Assembly (NCBI GenBank): GCA_002007465.1
Contig: LNAC01000340.1
Location: forward strand, 1,411,382 to 1,475,381
Direction of reading: 5' to 3'
DNA from: Ailurus styani
Lineage: Eukaryota > Chordata > Mammalia > Carnivora > Ailuridae
Length of the DNA stretch: 64,000 bases
Below, piece after piece: positions 12,020 through 23,598 of this stretch. Under the pieces are notes generated by a model that worked only from the letters and a program-made list of their open reading frames with translations, had not been told where the DNA came from and made no database searches. The position numbers were made by a program, and so were the translations under genes. Every line of letters starts with the position of its first letter. Position 1 is the stretch's first letter.

Positions 12020-12150
12020 TAAGAGCAGTGGCTTTGGAGTTGGGTCATCTGCACTCCGAATTTGAATCACGACTCTGTCCCTGACTAATGGCAGTGTTTT
12101 GGATAAATGACTCCCCTAACCCTCAGTTTTCTGGGGTGTCCAGTAGGGAT
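12020..12150 (+). repeat. MIR, 5' half
   Basis: Forward MIR start 'aagagcagtggctttggagt' followed by 'aatttgaatcacgactctgt' and 'aaccctcagttttctgg'. Confidence 0.8.
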
Positions 12151-12909
12151 GCCAGTCCTGATTCTGGGGATGGTTGTCTATTCATTTATTTTCTCAGTGA
12201 GTAGTTTCCGAGTAGTTATGTGTGCCATGCCCTGTGCCTGGGGTGCCCGGGGAGTCAAGGGCAAATGCTCACCCTTAGTATCCAAAGCACCTGTGCCAGT
12301 AGTTGGTCACCAGAGAGGACACTGAACAGGGAGTCACTGCTGTGAAGGTGCCTGGGTCCTCGGGAGTGGGGGCCAGGCCATGGCTAGAGAATTGGGTTCT
12401 GGTCTGAGGGGCACATTTCTAGAGGTTTGTGTCATCTACCCTGGTAACTTTCTCTGCAGATTCTTCCTGCCACCTGCCCCCGGGAGCTCTCCAAATGAAA
12501 TGTAGTCTTTACAAGGCCTGGAATGTGAGCCTCTGGCTTGGGGATTGCATTCTGTGGGACAGTGTGACCTCTTGGTCCCATGATGTAGTCCCAGAAGTGA
12601 TAAGGCACATAGCTTCCTATGGAGTCATAGAATTTCCCAATGGAGGAGAAGAATAGTTAGAATTCTGAAAGCAATTGTGCTGGGAACAATGGGGCAGGAG
12701 CCCCAGTGAATGGCGCATTTGCATGAGCAATGGAGCAGTGGTGTTGGGCCTCCCGGCTCCCAGGACCGGGTCCTTCCGTCTCTGCTCCCCATTGTATAGG
12801 TTAATAGCAGATACAAAGAACATAAAAACTGAACTTTTGGCAGTGTTCTTTTTTCTCCTCGTCTTTTCCTTAAGAATATCTCCTCCTGGCATTTCCCAAG
12901 GTAAAACGC

Positions 12910-12958
12910 TTACGTGTGCGCACATATGCGCGCGTGCACACCCACACACACACGCGCG
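12910..12958. repeat. Alternating purine-pyrimidine CG/CA/TG tract
   Basis: The tract runs through gtgtgcgcacatatgcgcg, gtgcaca and a CACACG run ending in cgcgc. Nearly every step is purine-pyrimidine alternation, with several CpG. It is the densest such tract in the introns and a textbook candidate for Z-DNA under negative supercoiling. Confidence 0.8.
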
Positions 12959-14439
12959 AACAGAAACCAAACCTTCCCATTTTCCCAACATAGATTCTTC
13001 CTTCTACTCGTTCAAGAGATGCCACTAGGATCTGAGAATCCTAGAGCTTGAAGAACACCAAGGGTCATTTTCCAACCCCCTTGTTCAAATGATGGAGGCC
13101 CGTAGCTCTAGGTGACAGGCCCAAGATCTCGTGCAGGGAATCAGAGTGGGTTTACCGTGTCTGTTTCCTCGGGGTGTGGCCGAGTGCTTGCCGCACAGTA
13201 GGTACCCTTAAGTTGTTTGGGTTTGGGGTGATGGGATGACAGCCAGGAGGAGAACTCCCGTGTTTGACTTCTGGGCAAATTCTCTTTCATCGTCTCACAC
13301 GCACTTCCAAGATTTTTTACAAATGCGTTTCAGCTGGTGTTGATTCGTCTTCCGGCTGTATCTGCCTGGCTCTTCCTGACTCAGCATTTTGCTGGAAACA
13401 TATTTAGAAAGGGCACCGCAGTGGCAAAGGAAGCAGACACATGGCCACGCGCCGGCCTCCGTGTTCAGGAGAGCCCGTGGCATCAGCGTCTGGGCCCGGG
13501 GGGTTGGTGGGGGGAGAGAAAGCCCAGGGGAGATGAGCAGCCAGGTCCTCTTGGGGCCCCCTCTGGTGCCTCTCTAGCCATGGTTCCGTCTTCCCTACTC
13601 TAGGGGTGGGAGGCCTGTAAAAATGCTACTGGTTTAAACTGGTCACATGTCCCTGTAGTTTGGTGTGAGCCGTGTAGCTCTTTCCTTTCCTCCTCTCGGC
13701 CTGATGTTGATTTGCAAGGAGCACATCTGGCATTGGAAAGTATTTATCTGGCCAGTGCGAGAGGGCGTGGCTTCTAAAAATATTCACATAGTCTGTTGGC
13801 AGAAGGAATGAGAGCAATGTGCTTCTTTGGGTTGCATTCCGTCCTCCTGAGAAGCCTGCTAAAACCTCTGTGGAGTAAGCCTATGTCTACTAAAATAGAC
13901 ACCCAGCAGTGCATTAATTTGCAATTAATAAAAATGGGCCAGATTCACATCCCACTGTCTGGGAGAATGGAATGCCGGCAATTCCCATAGAAGGGTCCTG
14001 TAAAAATGTCTTACAATAAGAAGAGGTCCAAGCGCTGGGGTCAGCTCTCCTCCTCAGAGAGGGCTGGGAATTGGGGGAGCTCCGAGGGCTCAGAGTAGAG
14101 GGAGAGAGGGGAAATGGCCTGTTGCCCCTGATGACAATGGAATCGCCACCGCTGCGGACAAAAAAGCAGCTTTGAATGGCTAGAGCTTAGAGGAGCTAGA
14201 AATCTCAGAGGCTGAACGAGGCCACACGGGGCAGCTCGGAATATGGCCCCTGGGCTTTGATTATATACGTGTGAGAACTCTGCATTTGGGCATTAATTAA
14301 CCAATCGGTTTGTTTGTTCATCTGTCCATTTATGTATGTGTTTGTGTGCATGTGTGTGTCCACACATGCCCGCATTCACTCCTCTGTTCCTGCACTTCAC
14401 GCAGCCAGCAAACTGGGTATCTCCCCGGGGGCAGGAGAT

Positions 14440-15180
14440 ACTCCACTAAGTTCTTACCATGCATCTGGCCCCGTGCCGGATGCTGGCATTGAACGGTGAG
14501 CCAGACGGCCAGGTCCTTGTCTTGGAGCTCGGAAACTCACGGTTGTTCAGCCGGCAATAACACAGAGCCAGGAGAAGCATACGGAGGTGAGTGAGGAAGA
14601 TAAGGTACTTGCCCTCTAGTGGACTTGGAATTCCAGTTGGGGACACAAGCAGCAGACCAATAAATACAGAACGTAATTGTCTGGTGGTGAAGGGAGTCCG
14701 TGCAGAGTGAGGGCGGAGGTTGGCAGGTGCTGTTTTAGCTAGGATAGTGGGGGAAAGCAACTTGGTTAGGACTCACACTCCTCAAATCCACTGAGCTCTC
14801 TCTGGCATCCTGGCTTTTGCTCACATGGATCCCTGCACTTGGGATGCTCTTCCCACTGCTCTTTGCCTGCCCCTCCTTTCACTTTCAGCTGGACTGCCTC
14901 TTCTTCCAGGAAGCCTTCCCTGATCCTCCTTTCTTGGCAGGGCCAAAGCGGCCCTGCTCTGTGCCTTGTAGTGCCCTGTGTAATGTATTCTGGAAGCGTT
15001 GAGCAGGAAGTGGTGCCTCTGTTAACTCTAAACACACCAAAAAGCCTTTGCTGAGGCAGTGGTGATTGAAGTTGGTTTTGAAGGCTGGGTTGGAGTTTGA
15101 CAGAAAGAAATGTGCTGACGGCCTTCTGCAGGGAAGGAGCAGCAAGCACAGGAATAGGGCATAGAGGCGGGAAAAGGAAA
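14440..15180 (+). repeat. Ancient dispersed repeat split by an L2-like segment
   Basis: 14440-14765 shows the same degenerate family as 7140-7405 ('gatgctggcattgaacggtg', 'cttgccctctagtggacttg'). The consensus order appears to resume at about 15045 ('gctgaggcagtggtgattga', 'gaaggctgggttgg'). The 14766-15045 segment between is L2-like, which suggests the L2 piece lies inside the older element. Confidence 0.5.
14766..15045 (+). mobile_element. LINE L2 fragment
   Basis: Forward L2 3' region signatures: 'ggatgctcttcccactgctc', 'tttgcctgcccctcctttc' and 'aggaagccttccctgatcct'. Fragmentary and non-coding. Confidence 0.75.
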
Positions 15181-15315
15181 CTAACCTTCCCTGAGCCTCT
15201 GCTAGAAGCCAGAGTCCTGTGCCAGGCCTTCCACGTGCCTTATCTCATTTGGATCTCAGAATGTCTCCACCGGGGTGGGTCTGATTATCCCCCATTTTAT
15301 GGATGGGGTGGTTCC
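15178..15315 (-). repeat. MIR, reverse orientation
   Basis: Carries 'cctgtgccaggccttccacg', 'ccttatctcatttggatctc' and 'ttatcccccattttatggat'. Confidence 0.8.
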
Positions 15316-15999
15316 CGCAGCTAATATTAGCAATGGGGCTGGCTGCAAACCTAAGGCCATTCTACTCTAAGGCCCAGGCACCTGATAATTTCTACCCTCT
15401 ATTGCTACCACCCAAATTTGCCCCAAATCTGAGAGAGCATCACACGAGGGCACATTTTTGGTCCTTGCTTCAGTCTGCCTTACCTTGTCTGTAGGCAGCT
15501 TGCAGGCAGCCATTCCCGGGAGGGACTCTCCAAGGGCCGATGGTGGCTGATGGCCTGGCTGCTTGAGTCGTGGTGGCCGGAGCACCCACACAGGGATGCC
15601 CGAGTCAAATGTGTGGTGAGTCGTGACGGGTTGCTCATTAGGATCCCCTGAGAGGCTGCTTCCTGGAGGTGCCCCCGGTTAAGAGCTTCCCCAGATCGGT
15701 CATTTCCCAGCTGGTGCTGAAGCTGCTGGTCCGCGGACCTCAGTGAAGCAGGGAAGGATTAAGTGCCGGCGTTCAGTGCTGATAAGACGTAGGGCTGGGA
15801 TTTGAACCCAAACGCTCAAACCCTGCATCTTTTACTTCTCCCATCAGGCAGTGCAGCCTCTCTCTCTCTGGGCATGCCTATTCCAGAGTCGGTGACGATA
15901 ATTCCTCGGGGCTCTGGGGTGGGCACTGGCTCTCGGCAAATAATTGTTAAGTGGACCAAACCACCAGCAGCGTCGTAACTGCTGTCATCTAGAGTCAGC

Positions 16000-16150
16000 T
16001 GGTCCGGGCACTGTTCCAGGGGCTTTTCATGCTTGTGCTTCGGTCCCCACACAGCTTTCTGAGGTGGGTTCTATGATTATTTCCACCTTGCAGATGACGA
16101 GACTCAGTGGCCTGGCAGGGCCTGCCCATCACCCAGTAGGGCCAAGTCCA
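16000..16150 (-). repeat. MIR fragment, reverse orientation
   Basis: Shows 'ctttctgaggtgggttctat', 'ttatttccaccttgcagatg' and 'acgagactcagtggcctg', the MIR poly-purine block in diverged form. Confidence 0.65.
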
Positions 16151-16309
16151 AGGCTAGCCCCAGGTTCTTCTGATCTGTCCAGTCCACTGTACTTCCCCTC
16201 AGACACTGCAAATGGCCATCAGTCTGTCACTTATATTATCGACCTCATCAGTATTTTCCCCTAGCCTTTACCCACCAGCAACCGGATACTTCCTTTTCAT
16301 CCGGTGAGC

Positions 16310-16480
16310 TCACAGCAATTATTCACAGAGATCCGACGTTAACCCCCGCCCCCCTTTAGGTACCCCGTAGAAGTGGAGTATTCTTTTGGGTCTGGCTCGC
16401 TTCACTTAGTTTGGCGTCTCCATGGTGCTTCTGTGTTGTAGTGAGGCTAATTGTTCAGAAATGTGAACAATCGCTTCCTA
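16310..16480 (-). mobile_element. Probable antisense L1M remnant
   Basis: The block 'cttttgggtctggctcgctt' and 'cacttagtttggcgtctcca' matches the L1M 3' region read in reverse complement ('ttgggtctggcttctttcac' type). Short and diverged. Confidence 0.5.
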
Positions 16481-17029
16481 CTTTATCTTTCTAACTCCGA
16501 TTTTTATCCGGCAGCACAAACCTCTAGAACGGTTTGGTAATAACAAAAACTCCAAAAATTAAGGGCGTGCGAGTTGGCTTCTCAGATTCCTTTCCAGAGC
16601 CCAGGCTGAATGGGCTGTCAGCCCAGTGCGGGGACATGATCTGGAGCCCATACCGGGCAGGGGGACCATCCCATCACCAGCAGAACTGCGGAGTCCTTCC
16701 CTTTCTCCAGAGGTCACCCATGTGTCAGCAATGTACACCTTTCATTCAGTTTTTTTTGGTCTTATTATGTTTAAAATCACTGTTTCCCAAATTTCAGCTT
16801 TTTCAAATTTCCCAAATTTCTTTTCTTCCACCGTCTTCTTGGCTTTTGCCTTTTCCCTCGAATCTTCTGTGCTCTTTTACTCAATGTTTTTATTTAGTTC
16901 AGTTCGCTTCTAAAAGGTATATTTATTTGGGAAAGAAGCCTTAAAATAATTACCTGAAATGGAAAAACCTGTGTTGTTTTGAGTATCGTGAGGCAGATAA
17001 AGCTATTATGACGGATTTAAGGGTGAGAA

Positions 17030-17160
17030 GCAAAGATTTCTCGAGGCCCAACTCTGGGCCAGTGACTGTTCTAAGCATATTACGTACTTTTCGTCATTTA
17101 ATTTTCACTACGACACTCTGGAGACACTTGCAGATGAGAAGTTGAGGCTTTGAGAAGTTT
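17030..17160 (-). repeat. MIR fragment, reverse orientation
   Basis: Shows 'gggccagtgactgttctaag', 'tcatttaattttcactacga' and 'cagatgagaagttgaggctt'. Confidence 0.7.
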
Positions 17161-18389
17161 TGGAAGCAGTGGCCATTTCTGCTCTTCTTGTCGATGGAGG
17201 CTCCATAGGACGTGAAATCTTAGAGCTGCAGCCCGAGTTTAGGTGGTTCAAGCTTTGAGAACTGTGTGTGCGTGTGTGCGTGTGTTGATGAATATTTCTT
17301 TTCCGTTGAAGTGCCAAGAACACAGACTAATCTACATTTCTATTAATCTTCTGTCAGCGGCAGTGACAGTTTTCCTGGGAGAGGCTGATAAACATCAGTG
17401 TGTGGCGATGGGAGCGGGCCCTAACATAAACACCCTTCTCAGGATGCCTGCAGAGAGCAAGGGCGCCCGCACCAGGAGCACTCCGGTGTGAGCGTGTGCG
17501 GGCAGGGATTTGCACGCTGCGGTGGTGGGCACCTCTCACGGGTGCGTGTGTTTGAAGCTGCGGACCCCATGGGGTGGAAAGGGGACGTCTCTCCCCCCCC
17601 CCGCCCCCTGTACTGTGTTGGGGCCTCCCCTTGGCTGCGCTCGCTGAGGACAAAGCCCGGGGACGTGCTCTGCGGCTGCGGCCACCATTGCATTCCTTTT
17701 CTGATGGACAGACAGGGCACACTTCATAAACTTCCATCCAACTTCCTGCAAGCGAATAAGAGGCCTTGATAAGAAATTGGAATTCAGGGCAATTAAATGC
17801 AATCTGAGCCCGGAGAACGCGTTTTCTGAAGGCGGTTATACACCAGCTGCTTTCAATGGCATTCCATTCATTCATTCTGGGGCGACTTTTAGAAAACAGG
17901 CTTATTCTGGGGCTGCATTCAAAACAGAGCCTCAGCGCCATCGGGGCTGGGCTGCTCTCCGGGCATGTGAACCGCTCAGCCTATTTATAAGCCTCCAGTG
18001 GAAATCTGCTCGGAGAATGGCAGAAGCCCGCAGTGGCTCTTCTCGGAAGGCTGGAGTGAAGGTTTGGTGGCACGGCTTTGCATTGCTGCCTGCTCGCCAG
18101 CTCTCCTGAGACGCATCCCCACATCTCCCTAAATCCCACTTTCCTGATCTGTCTAAAAAAAATGCGGCAAAACAGCCAGAACATGAAAGTTGCCATTTGG
18201 ACCATGTTTAGCTGTACCGTTCAGTGGCGTGACATATACTCGCATTGTTGTGTAAATGGGCTTAGATTTGAGAGAGTGAGGTATTCAGAGCAGTGCCTGA
18301 TAATTGGAAGTTGTTCAGTAAGTGGGGACTAAGTTTCTTCTTCTGCTTCTGCATAGTCTGTTAGTTGTCTTGTGCTTTGCAAAGTATTT

Positions 18390-18760
18390 GCCTATTTGAG
18401 TGACAGATATTTCTTGGGTGGGGGCAGGTGCTAAACCATGGATGAAACAAAGATGAGGGAAAATGGGGAACATGCCACCTGCCTCAGGGGACTCAGAGTC
18501 TGACGGGCAAGGAGAATTTATTATTTATATGTGTGTGTGTGTATTTACATATGCTACGTATATGTATATGTACATGCATAATGTGATAGGTATGTGTGAC
18601 ATGTACATATGTGATTCTGTGTACATATGCACACATGCACTCACACAGGGAAGAGTGCTGCCATAAAACAATGAATAAAACACTTCGAGAAACCAGGAGA
18701 GAAGAGAGTGATTGCACGGAGTGTGCGGTGCCAGAGGAACAGGGTTGGGCAGAGTGTTCA
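18390..18760 (+). repeat. Ancient dispersed repeat containing a TG/TA-rich tract
   Basis: 18390-18520 and 18655-18760 fit the same degenerate family as 7140-7405. Between them is a TG/TA/CATG-rich low-complexity tract of about 120 bp (18525-18650), probably an expanded internal simple repeat. Confidence 0.5.
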
Positions 18761-18834
18761 AATGGAATTTGAAGACTTAAAGGTGTATATTCATGGTCTC
18801 ACTTTGAGTGATTGATTTTTCCTCCCTCACATTA

Positions 18835-18990
18835 ATCCTGAGATCCAGAACAGGAAATGATCCTGGTTTCCCATTTTCTGGTGGCGAAACTGTGGCTCAG
18901 AGTAGCTAAGGAAACTGTTTTAGGTCACACAGATGGCTAGTGGCAGAGTTTGGGCTGATATCCGGTGACTCAAAACCTAGGACTCTGGGT
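18835..18990 (-). repeat. MIR fragment, reverse orientation
   Basis: Shows 'ggcgaaactgtggctcagag' and 'gtcacacagatggctagtgg'. Lies 500-670 bp before the activation-loop exon. Confidence 0.8.
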
Positions 18991-19502
18991 CCATTTCATC
19001 TAGGGTCACGAGGTTGGTAGTATAGAATTCTTGGTAGAGTGGGGGTGGATGAGAAGGGGGTGGTATCCGTGGTCCTGGTCATGGTTTTCCAAAGTCACTA
19101 TGGGTGCCATGTGATTTTAGGGGGGCTACAGACGGGCAATTTCCAGATTAATAGTTGTGTTTCGGCTGGTGCGTCTGAAACGTCAAGCCTGTGATTCTGT
19201 GGCTATTTCTCAGAGTGGGTCTAAACCAAAGTGAAGGTCAAATCCATGCAGGGAGCAGTTTGGAGTGAGTAAGAGAACGTGTAGGGTGCAGATCTAGCAG
19301 AATCTATTGTGGATGCTAAGGACTGCAGCTGGGAGTCACTGGCCTGGTCGTGTGGGCTGGTTCTCTGATGGAGACTAAGGACTGGAGAAAAAATGGTGAC
19401 CCAGCCGGCAGACCCACCCAGGTGCCCTAGTGCTCAGATGATTCAAGGTAGGCGCCCCCTGGAATGCTAACCAGCCTCTCTCGGTCTTGCTTGTCTTTGT
19501 AG

Positions 19503-19670
<168 letters not shown>

Positions 19671-19709
19671 TAGGAGGGAAGGCAGGAACTGGATATAAGA
19701 AATACTTCA

Positions 19710-19906
19710 GGGTTCCTGGGTGGCTCAGTGGGTTAAGCCTCTGCCTTTGGCTCAGGTCATGATCCCAGGGTCCTGGGATTGAGCCCCACATCAGGCCCTC
19801 TGCTCAGCAGGGAGCCTGCTTCCTCCTCTCTCTCTGCCTGCCTCTCCGCCTACTGGTGATCTCTCTCTCTGTCAAATAAATAAAGTCTTTAAAAAAAAAA
19901 AAAAGA
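19710..19906 (+). mobile_element. CanSINE (SINEC), sense, mustelid-like
   Basis: The tRNA-Lys-derived head (ctgggtggctcagtgggtta), 'aggtcatgatcccagggtcc', a CT-rich region and the (AAAT)n/A tail are all present. The target-site duplication is 19697-19709 and 19907-19919 (12 of 13 bases match). The tctgcctgcctctccgcct segment before the tail is the form I associate with weasel-family genomes. Confidence 0.96.
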
Positions 19907-19979
19907 AAGAAGTACTTCAAACAAACAAAAAAGCAAGCAAGTGGAGAAAGTTTTTCCTCATATGATTGTAAAAGCCACA

Positions 19980-20406
19980 ATATAGACACCTGGGAGAAAA
20001 TTTGAGAAATCTAGAGAATGAAGTTACGTGCAATTTCCTCCATAAGAGATAACCACTTAATATTTTTCTTTTAGACTTTTTTCCAGTGTTGATCTCTTGC
20101 ATTTCAAAAAATAATGGCAATCATTATATATGTATACATATATGTGTGTGGCCTTTTATTGACTTAAAATTATATTGTGACTTGTTTTGAATTTGTTATT
20201 ACTAAAAATGTGGTTTCAGAGGATACATAATCTTTTATTGTATGAATATACCATAATTTAATCACTTCCCTAGATTTAAACAGATTGTTTTCAGTTTTTC
20301 CCTGTTAGAACGAACCTAAAAACCAAGCAAAAAACTCCTAACTCTGCAATGAATATCTTTTTGCGTATATCTTTGACAGGATGTATCTTTGATTAAGGAA
20401 ATACAG
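19980..20406 (-). mobile_element. Old antisense L1M 3' tract
   Basis: Reverse-complement L1M signatures: 'tgaatataccataatttaat', 'gcaatgaatatctttttgcg' and 'gataaccacttaatattttt'. It is interrupted at its right side by the CanSINE at 20407 and probably continues briefly after 20620. Confidence 0.65.
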
Positions 20407-20606
20407 GTTTTTTTTTTTTAAGGTTTATTCATTTATTTTAGAGAGAAAACATGAGTGGGAGGGGCAGAGGGAGAGGGAGAGAGAGAATCCCAAGCAGACT
20501 CCACGCTGTGGGCAAAGCCCAACGTGGGACTTGATCCCAGGACCCATGAGATCATGACCTTGAGCCGAAGCCAAGAGGCTATGCTCAACAGACTGCAAAG
20601 TTCTGC
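20407..20606 (-). mobile_element. CanSINE (SINEC), antisense
   Basis: A T-run then a GA-rich region, 'gatcccaggacccatgagat' and a decayed tRNA-like head. Perfect 13-bp target-site duplication taaggaaatacag at 20394-20406 and 20607-20619. It inserted into the L1 tract. Confidence 0.93.
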
Positions 20607-21477
20607 TAAGGAAATACAGTTTTAATCACACCTTCTAATTCACGAGAAATGCATTTCTTTATATGCCTTAAGCTCTCAGGGCCACCATAAGAGATGTATA
20701 TGTGAAAACGCTATTTTGAAAATGGGTGAGTTGCAAGTGATTACTCTCTTTAAAAAGATGGTTCTCTTTACAGAGAGATTCATCCACTCCTTATCCTTTA
20801 AATAGTGGCTGCTCAGTGGTTTGACATGTTTCCCTCCAAATATTTATCTATTGGAGAGTGTTGGAAGGCAGGGCTGGAGAGTGAAGAGAAGGATGCCAAA
20901 GGCCTCTACCAATTGCAGTGAAGAGAAAGTCTTTCTAAAATAAGAATGTAAGGGAGGAGCATCGGATTCATTTATAAAACTCTAGAAACCTGACACTGTC
21001 CATTTATCATAGGTAATGCATGTTTCTTTGATCTTTGATGATCTCTCTCTGGAGTTGTAAGCTGGCAGCCTGTGATCTGGCTAGCAAGCATGCTTTATCT
21101 GGCCTTGTTAGTCTTTCTAAAAGAAAATGGACCAAACATTCAATAATTGGGAGATTTCACATAAAAGTCTGGTTTCTGGCTTCCCGAAAGGGTCTGGCAG
21201 TGCTGGGCCTATGTTACTGTGTGGCAGCACTTAGCCAAGGGGAGGCTGCCTCTGTCAGGGGCATCCATGGTCTCCCCCATTGTACCCCACATTCTCTCTT
21301 GCTTTGTTCATCTTGGTCGCATGCCTGGCTCTTGTAAGCATTTGAGTTGGCAGGCCCTGATCCATTTGAAAAAGGTGCAGGAAGGCCCTGGTGCCTGGAT
21401 TTGGGGTGAACAGCCCCTCGTCCCAGTCCAGCACCCACCCTGGAGGCAGAGAGGGGCTCTGGAGAAATCATTTAGCT

Positions 21478-21600
21478 TTTCAGTTTAGCTTTTGTATGCC
21501 TCAGTATTCCCATCTGTCAAATGGGGCCGAAAATAATCCAGGCCCTCCCTGTTTTACAACATCATCCTGAGGATTTAAGGAGATCATCTTTCTAAGAAAG
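21478..21600 (+). repeat. MIR fragment
   Basis: Forward MIR 'tatgcctcagtattcccatc', 'tgtcaaatggggccgaaaat' and 'catcatcctgaggatttaag'. Confidence 0.7.
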
Positions 21601-21835
21601 CCCTTCTAACAGATTGGGACTCTTGGTCTCTGAGATGGGAACGCCAGGCTCTGTAGCCACCCACAGCTGCACCACATATCAATTGTCAGGCTGTGGTGGG
21701 AACCCGTCTGCCAGGTGCTAAATTCAGTTCCTGGGGTCACTGGGCAGGGCTGCTCACAGGCTGTGAGGCTAATGGGTCGGAAGGCATCCTGGAACCTGCT
21801 TCTAAGCTCCTGTATGTCCCGTCTCTCTGCTCCAG

Positions 21836-21968
21836 GTGGACAGCTGGGCCCTGGGCGTGTTGCTTTACACTCTCGTTTATGGAACAATGCCCTTCGATGG
21901 TTTCGATCACAAAAACCTCATCCGGCAGATCAGCAGCGGAGAGTACCGGGAGCCCACGCAGCCGTCAG
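21836..21968 (+). CDS. NUAK1: NUAK1 coding exon (exon 6): helix F to helix G of the C-lobe
   Basis: A 133-bp exon encoding residues 234-277 and the first base of Asp278. It lies between CTGCTCCAG and TCAG|GTGTGC. The start [20 protein letters not shown] is the conserved kinase helix F block; Asp235 anchors the catalytic spine. The end, EYREPTQPS, reaches the loop before the last helices. The exon enters in phase 0 and leaves in phase 1. The following exon supplies AC to complete the GAC codon, which confirms the pairing of this donor with the acceptor at 24688. There is no in-frame stop and no substitution in a key residue. Confidence 0.98.
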
Positions 21969-22189
21969 GTGTGCCAGAGGGTCAGAGGATGAGTGGGAGT
22001 GGTTGGCTTACCCGCTGTAGCTCACACTTTTTTCTTCTGTTTTAACATCTGTAAGGAGTCTCCTGCTTTTCCTCTTCTTTTTGTCTCTAGATTTTTGCCT
22101 TCTGGCAAAGCTGGCTTGCCAGGCTGCTTTGCCCAAACCTTCCCGAATGGAATTTCTAGAACAAATGTCCTCTACATCAGGCAAGCTAG

Positions 22190-22430
22190 GAGTCCTGTGT
22201 GCTTGCTGTGTGAACCTGGGCAAGTCCTTTACTATGTGGATTCGGTTTCTCCACTAAAAATTCACATTTTGGAAGAGCTATCACATGAAGTCCTTTCTAG
22301 TCCATGTGGTCATATAAACCACCTTCGCTAGACTCAGTGCCATGAGGGGGCAAATGCTCTTTTTCACCACTGTGCTTCCAGCTGGGACATGGCCCATGGG
22401 TGCTGTTTCATTATTCATTATTTATCTCAA
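22190..22430 (+). repeat. MIR fragment followed by L2 3' fragment
   Basis: 'gtgtgaacctgggcaagtcc' marks a forward MIR. From about 22325, 'gccatgagggggcaaatgct' and 'caccactgtgcttccagctg' fit the 3' end of L2. Confidence 0.6.
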
Positions 22431-23562
22431 TCCCCCTCTTCCCCCAGTGCCCTGAATCAATTTGGTGGTTTAGACAACAGCTAGGTACCCTAGTTCTCCG
22501 TTCCCTGGGTTGGCTAGAGCTCTTCTGGCCTTGCTTGGTTTTCTCCTACAGTGGCGTTCAGATGACAGCTGGGCTGGGTCTGCCTGGGGGACAGCTGCTC
22601 AGTGCTCCTCCCCATGGGCTCCTTCTCCACGAGCTGTGTCTCCAGGCCCCTCTCTCCAGGAGGAATCCTCGACTTCTTTCGTGGAAGCTCAGGGCTTTAA
22701 GGTGGAGGAAGAAGAAGCTTCCAGGCCTTCTGTGCTGGGCAGGCAGATAATGTCACTTCTGTCCCGCTCTATGGGTCAAAGCCACCGAGATCATAAACTC
22801 CATCTCTTGCTAGCAGAGTGTGACGTGTGGCTGGCAAGTGTGTCCTCATGGTCGTCTTTGGAAAGTAGTTAACACAGACCTTCCTACATAGACATGCTGC
22901 CCACGCACGCACACGCACACGCACAGCTGATTTCTCATTCTTTCCAGTGGGTACATTCCACAAAGTTGCTGTGAGCATGGAGTGAGTGAATACAGAGGCC
23001 GCACGGCTCCTAGGGCAAGTACAGGGCTCAAGCTCTGGTCACAGTATTGGTGTCAACTGATCAATACATAACCTTGCTTTATGTATATTTCTGTCCCGAG
23101 ACACCTCATTTAAAATATCCTGTTGACTCATTCACATCAGACTCACAGCCAACAGCACTATGACTCATACCTGAACGAAGCCTATCTGACACGCGTATTT
23201 TCTCCGTGAGGTCCATCACAGCCTTCTCGAACTCAGGAATCATAGCTAGCACTTTGGGCCATTTTACACAGTGAAATCACCAACGAAAAGGACAAAAATG
23301 TGAAAAACGTGGACTATACAGGCTGTGAAAATTACACCTGTTTACAGTATGAGAGTGGAAACAATAAGGCAAAGTGATGTCTTCTCCTTCGACCTTACTT
23401 GGGAGCGTACGTACACGCTGGGGGTGACTCAGATCTTTTGCCGCTTTGCAAATGGACACAAATGACAGGGACAGTCCCCACATATTGACTTTGAAGCTAC
23501 AAATACATTTTAGTGAGCAGGAGAATTTATAATACAGAATCTGTGACTAAAGAATACATACG

Positions 23563-23598
23563 CATATATATATATTATATATATATATATATATATGT
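23563..23598. repeat. TA dinucleotide tract
   Basis: A nearly pure (TA)n run with one break, followed by a T/GT-rich stretch to 23660. Likely length-variable. Confidence 0.9.

Larger units (their letters stand above)
10616..19502 (+). other. NUAK1: NUAK1 intron between exons 4 and 5
   Basis: The largest intron in the window (8887 bp) runs from GTACGG to TTTGTAG. It holds MIR fragments (10886-11045, 11840-12005, 12020-12150, 15178-15315, 16000-16150, 17030-17160, 18835-18990), an L2 fragment (14766-15045), a probable L1 remnant (16310-16480), a CpG/CA-rich alternating tract (12910-12958) and a TG/TA-rich tract (18525-18650). The stretches 11050-11480, 13210-14440 and 17240-18270 are largely unique. 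The block at 13740-13990 may be regulatory. No gene is seen. Confidence 0.9.

Noticed and set aside
17354..17941. 195-codon minus-strand ORF in the large intron
   Set aside because: Arg/Pro/Gly-rich translation of GC-rich DNA with no domain; antisense to a likely noncoding element.
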